From Bacteroidales bacterium (GTDB lineage: Bacteria > Bacteroidota > Bacteroidia > Bacteroidales > M50B96), in assembly GCA_018401015.1 (NCBI GenBank), contig JAGYLP010000021.1:1-33005 (forward strand): 33,005 nt of DNA. Reading direction: 5' to 3'. Below the pieces are notes generated by a model. It was not told the origin of the DNA and searched no databases. It was given only the letters and a program-made list of their open reading frames with translations. The position numbers and the translations under genes are program-made. Position 1 is the stretch's first letter; every line of letters starts with the position of its first letter. Below, piece after piece: positions 31,297 to 33,005 of this stretch.

Positions 31297-32319
31297 TTAC
31301 TTAACCTCCCAGGTATCGCCGGAATTCATCAGATCGTCCATATTTTTTATCACACTCTTACTCTGAACGCTGGCAATCTGTTGTTCAACCTTCGTATCAT
31401 AGGTATGTTCTTCCTGAACAGCACGGATAACACCGAACACAACCGGGAATTCAGGTAATTGCATATTAACCAACATCATGTGAATGTATGGATTCGGATC
31501 GTGAGCATTGTGCACCAAAATATCGTCCTCGGTATAACCATCCTGGCCAATCGTAACCACTTTCAAGCCTAAGCCATCTTGCACGATACCTTTATCGCTA
31601 TTGGTTCCGAAAATCATTTTCTTACCATGCTCTACCACCAATTGACGATCGAGCTTGTGTTGTTTATCACTGATTTCAGCAAAAACCTGATCGTTATAAA
31701 TCACGCAATTCTGAAGCACCTCAACGACCGATGTTCCTCGAAATTTGGCCGCTTCCTTCATCACCTCGACGGTAACTTTGATGTTATTGTCGATGGTTCG
31801 GGCAAAGAATTTACCCATAGCTCCCAAGACTAACATGCCGGGTTTGAACGGTGGTTCAACAGTACCGAAAGGAGAGGTTTTTGTCTTTGATCCTTCTTTC
31901 GATGTTGGTGAATACTGTCCTTTGGTTAACCCATAAATCTCATTATTGAAGAGGATCACATTCAAATCGATGTTACGGCGAATTTCATGGATGAAATGAT
32001 TTCCACCAATAGCCATCGCATCGCCATCGCCGGTTATTTGCCATACACATAGCTCCGGATTAGCAACTTTTACTCCGGAAGCAATGGCTCCGGCACGACC
32101 GTGAATACCATGAAATCCGTACGTATTCATGTAGTAGGGGAAGCGCGACGAACAACCAATTCCGGAAATGACGGCAAATTTTTCCTTCGGGATGCTCATC
32201 TCAGCCATGGCTCGCTGAATCGCATTTAAAACAGCATGGTCGCCACAACCCGGGCACCAACGCACTTCCTGATCGCTCTTAAAATCTTTGGGTGTGTATT
32301 GAATGGTTTTCATATCCAT
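31297..32319 (-). CDS. korB: 2-oxoacid (2-oxoglutarate):ferredoxin oxidoreductase beta subunit
   Basis: 340 residues. 'VRWCPGCGDHAVL' (19-31) holds the CxxC for the [4Fe-4S] cluster, with further Cys at 56 and 205. Thiamine diphosphate binding: 'GDGDAMAIGGNHFIHEIRRN' (97-116) and the 'NNEIYGLTKGQYSPTS' block (125-140), the typical KorB wording. With KorA it oxidatively decarboxylates 2-oxoglutarate (or a related 2-oxoacid) to acyl-CoA, reducing ferredoxin, in the reductive or anaerobic branch of the TCA cycle. It follows korA by 2 bp. The 2-oxoglutarate specificity is the usual assignment for this arrangement, not proven. Confidence 0.93.
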   Translation of the reverse strand: MDMKTIQYTPKDFKSDQEVRWCPGCGDHAVLNAIQRAMAEMSIPKEKFAVISGIGCSSRFPYYMNTYGFHGIHGRAGAIASGVKVANPELCVWQITGDGDAMAIGGNHFIHEIRRNIDLNVILFNNEIYGLTKGQYSPTSKEGSKTKTSPFGTVEPPFKPGMLVLGAMGKFFARTIDNNIKVTVEVMKEAAKFRGTSVVEVLQNCVIYNDQVFAEISDKQHKLDRQLVVEHGKKMIFGTNSDKGIVQDGLGLKVVTIGQDGYTEDDILVHNAHDPNPYIHMMLVNMQLPEFPVVFGVIRAVQEEHTYDTKVEQQIASVQSKSVIKNMDDLMNSGDTWEVK

Positions 32320-32321
32320 GA

Positions 32322-33005
32322 TTAGTTGCCCTCCACAATTTGTTCAAACTTATCGACTAATTCCTGTACGGTAAACGGTAAACCCTGAACTTTATTAATT
32401 TGATGATACTTGAAATCCTGATGCTTAATACGCAGGTAATCGGCAAATTGACCCATGTTCAATTCGCAAACAATCAGCTTCTTATAACGACCAAACACCT
32501 CGGCAACATTCTTCGGAAGCGGATTGATATAATTGAAGTGTGCGTGACCAACTTTATAACCACGATTCAGTAGCTCATGAGTAGCAGAAGCTAAGTGACC
32601 CATGGTTGAACCCCAGCCAATTAACAAAGCATCTCCTTCTTGTTCGCCAACAACCGACAACTCAGGAATGGTATCCTGCATGGCCTGTATCTTTTTCTCC
32701 CGAATATCAACCATTTCTTGATGGTTTTCAGGAACGTATGAAACGGTTCCGGTAATATTCATTTTTTCCAATCCACCAATGCGGTGTTCTTGACCGGGAG
32801 TGCCGGGAACAGCCCATTCGCGAGCGAGCGTTTTTTCATCGCGCGCATAGGGTTGGTAATCCTGATTCGACGGATCGGCGAAACGAGGATGAATGGTTGG
32901 CAGCTCAGCCATTTTAGGAATGCGGAATGGTTCAGATCCATTCGCTAAATATCCATCGGTGAGTAAAATAACCGGAGTCATATACTCCAAGGCCAAGCGC
33001 GAAGC
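32322..33005 (-). CDS. korA: 2-oxoacid:ferredoxin oxidoreductase alpha subunit, C-terminal part
   Basis: The gene enters from the right edge; the last 227 residues are visible, in frame from 33005 to the stop at 32322. Visible blocks: 'LALEYMTPVILLTDGYLANGSEPFRIP', 'GTPGQEHRIGGLEKMNITGTVSY', 'GDALLIGWGSTMGHLASATHELLNRGYKVGHAHFNYINPLP' and 'LIVCELNMGQFADYLR'. These are typical of the end of the pyruvate/2-oxoacid ferredoxin oxidoreductase alpha chain (pyrimidine-binding and transketolase C-terminal-like domains). It joins korB with 2 bp between the genes. The codon at 32996 (TTG) is internal, not a start. Confidence 0.92.
   Translation of the reverse strand, partial: ASRLALEYMTPVILLTDGYLANGSEPFRIPKMAELPTIHPRFADPSNQDYQPYARDEKTLAREWAVPGTPGQEHRIGGLEKMNITGTVSYVPENHQEMVDIREKKIQAMQDTIPELSVVGEQEGDALLIGWGSTMGHLASATHELLNRGYKVGHAHFNYINPLPKNVAEVFGRYKKLIVCELNMGQFADYLRIKHQDFKYHQINKVQGLPFTVQELVDKFEQIVEGN

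Noticed and set aside
32322-32996. korA fragment starting at TTG 32996
   Set aside because: The frame continues to the window edge, and the sequence there matches the interior of KorA, so the TTG is not a start.

Overview
The window looks like a chromosomal segment of a Bacteroidetes bacterium (Bacteroidota, probably a free-living Bacteroidales/Marinilabiliales- or Flavobacteriia-like lineage; the genus cannot be told from sequence alone). Reasons: a type IX secretion system (T9SS) C-terminal sorting domain, GEVED, SprB-like and GLPGLI families, a CarboxypepD_reg-like TonB-dependent receptor ending in Phe, DUF4402 fimbrial-type genes, KorAB, several TAnnTTTG-type -7 promoter elements, and start sites without Shine-Dalgarno sequences.

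Layout. 1-1057 (minus): a usher-type chaperone-like gene (cut by the window edge) and its upstream DUF4402 subunit-like gene, separated by a perfect hairpin. 1325-11995 (minus): a 3556-residue secreted modular giant with GEVED, CARDB-like, LamG, PPC and SprB modules and a T9SS sorting tail, flanked by a terminator and about 0.5 kb of AT-rich DNA. 12513-13490 (minus): a PfkB-family sugar/nucleoside kinase. 13602-13677: a tRNA-Asn with unusual indels, having its own promoter and terminator.

13860-16820 is a scar-rich accessory segment. It holds decayed fragments of IS4-, IS3- and two IS66-family elements. Between the two IS66 relics lies a visibly AT-rich three-gene cassette (14919-16450): two small secreted paralogues with an identical 26-residue Cys-Cys spacing flank a GLPGLI-family protein. 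A triple TAACAT repeat with 10-bp phasing sits upstream, next to a candidate -7 element. This is the best candidate for an undescribed system in the window.

17031-18882 (minus) is a lemA-TPM-TPM operon for envelope-associated proteins. 19164-19532 (minus) is a DUF486 membrane protein. 19670-22604 (plus) carries a Wzx/MATE-like flippase, D-aminoacyl-tRNA deacylase (dtd) and a periplasmic/secreted N-acetylmuramoyl-L-alanine amidase. 22751-27024 (plus) pairs a beta-helix surface lipoprotein with a TonB-dependent receptor, separated by a strong terminator. 27056-27194 holds heptamer tandem repeats. 27197-29684 (minus) encodes a small lipoprotein, a lipoprotein with two tandem family-3 solute-binding domains, and a PaaI-type thioesterase. 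29902-31219 (plus) encodes a small membrane-anchored protein and a beta-barrel-like outer membrane protein of a conserved Bacteroidetes pair. 31297-33005 (minus) holds korB and the 3' part of korA (2-oxoacid:ferredoxin oxidoreductase).

Most of the content is ordinary envelope biology and central metabolism. The unusual parts are the IS-scarred cassette, the giant adhesin-like protein and several intergenic repeat structures. All family assignments are from reading the sequence; no database search was possible.
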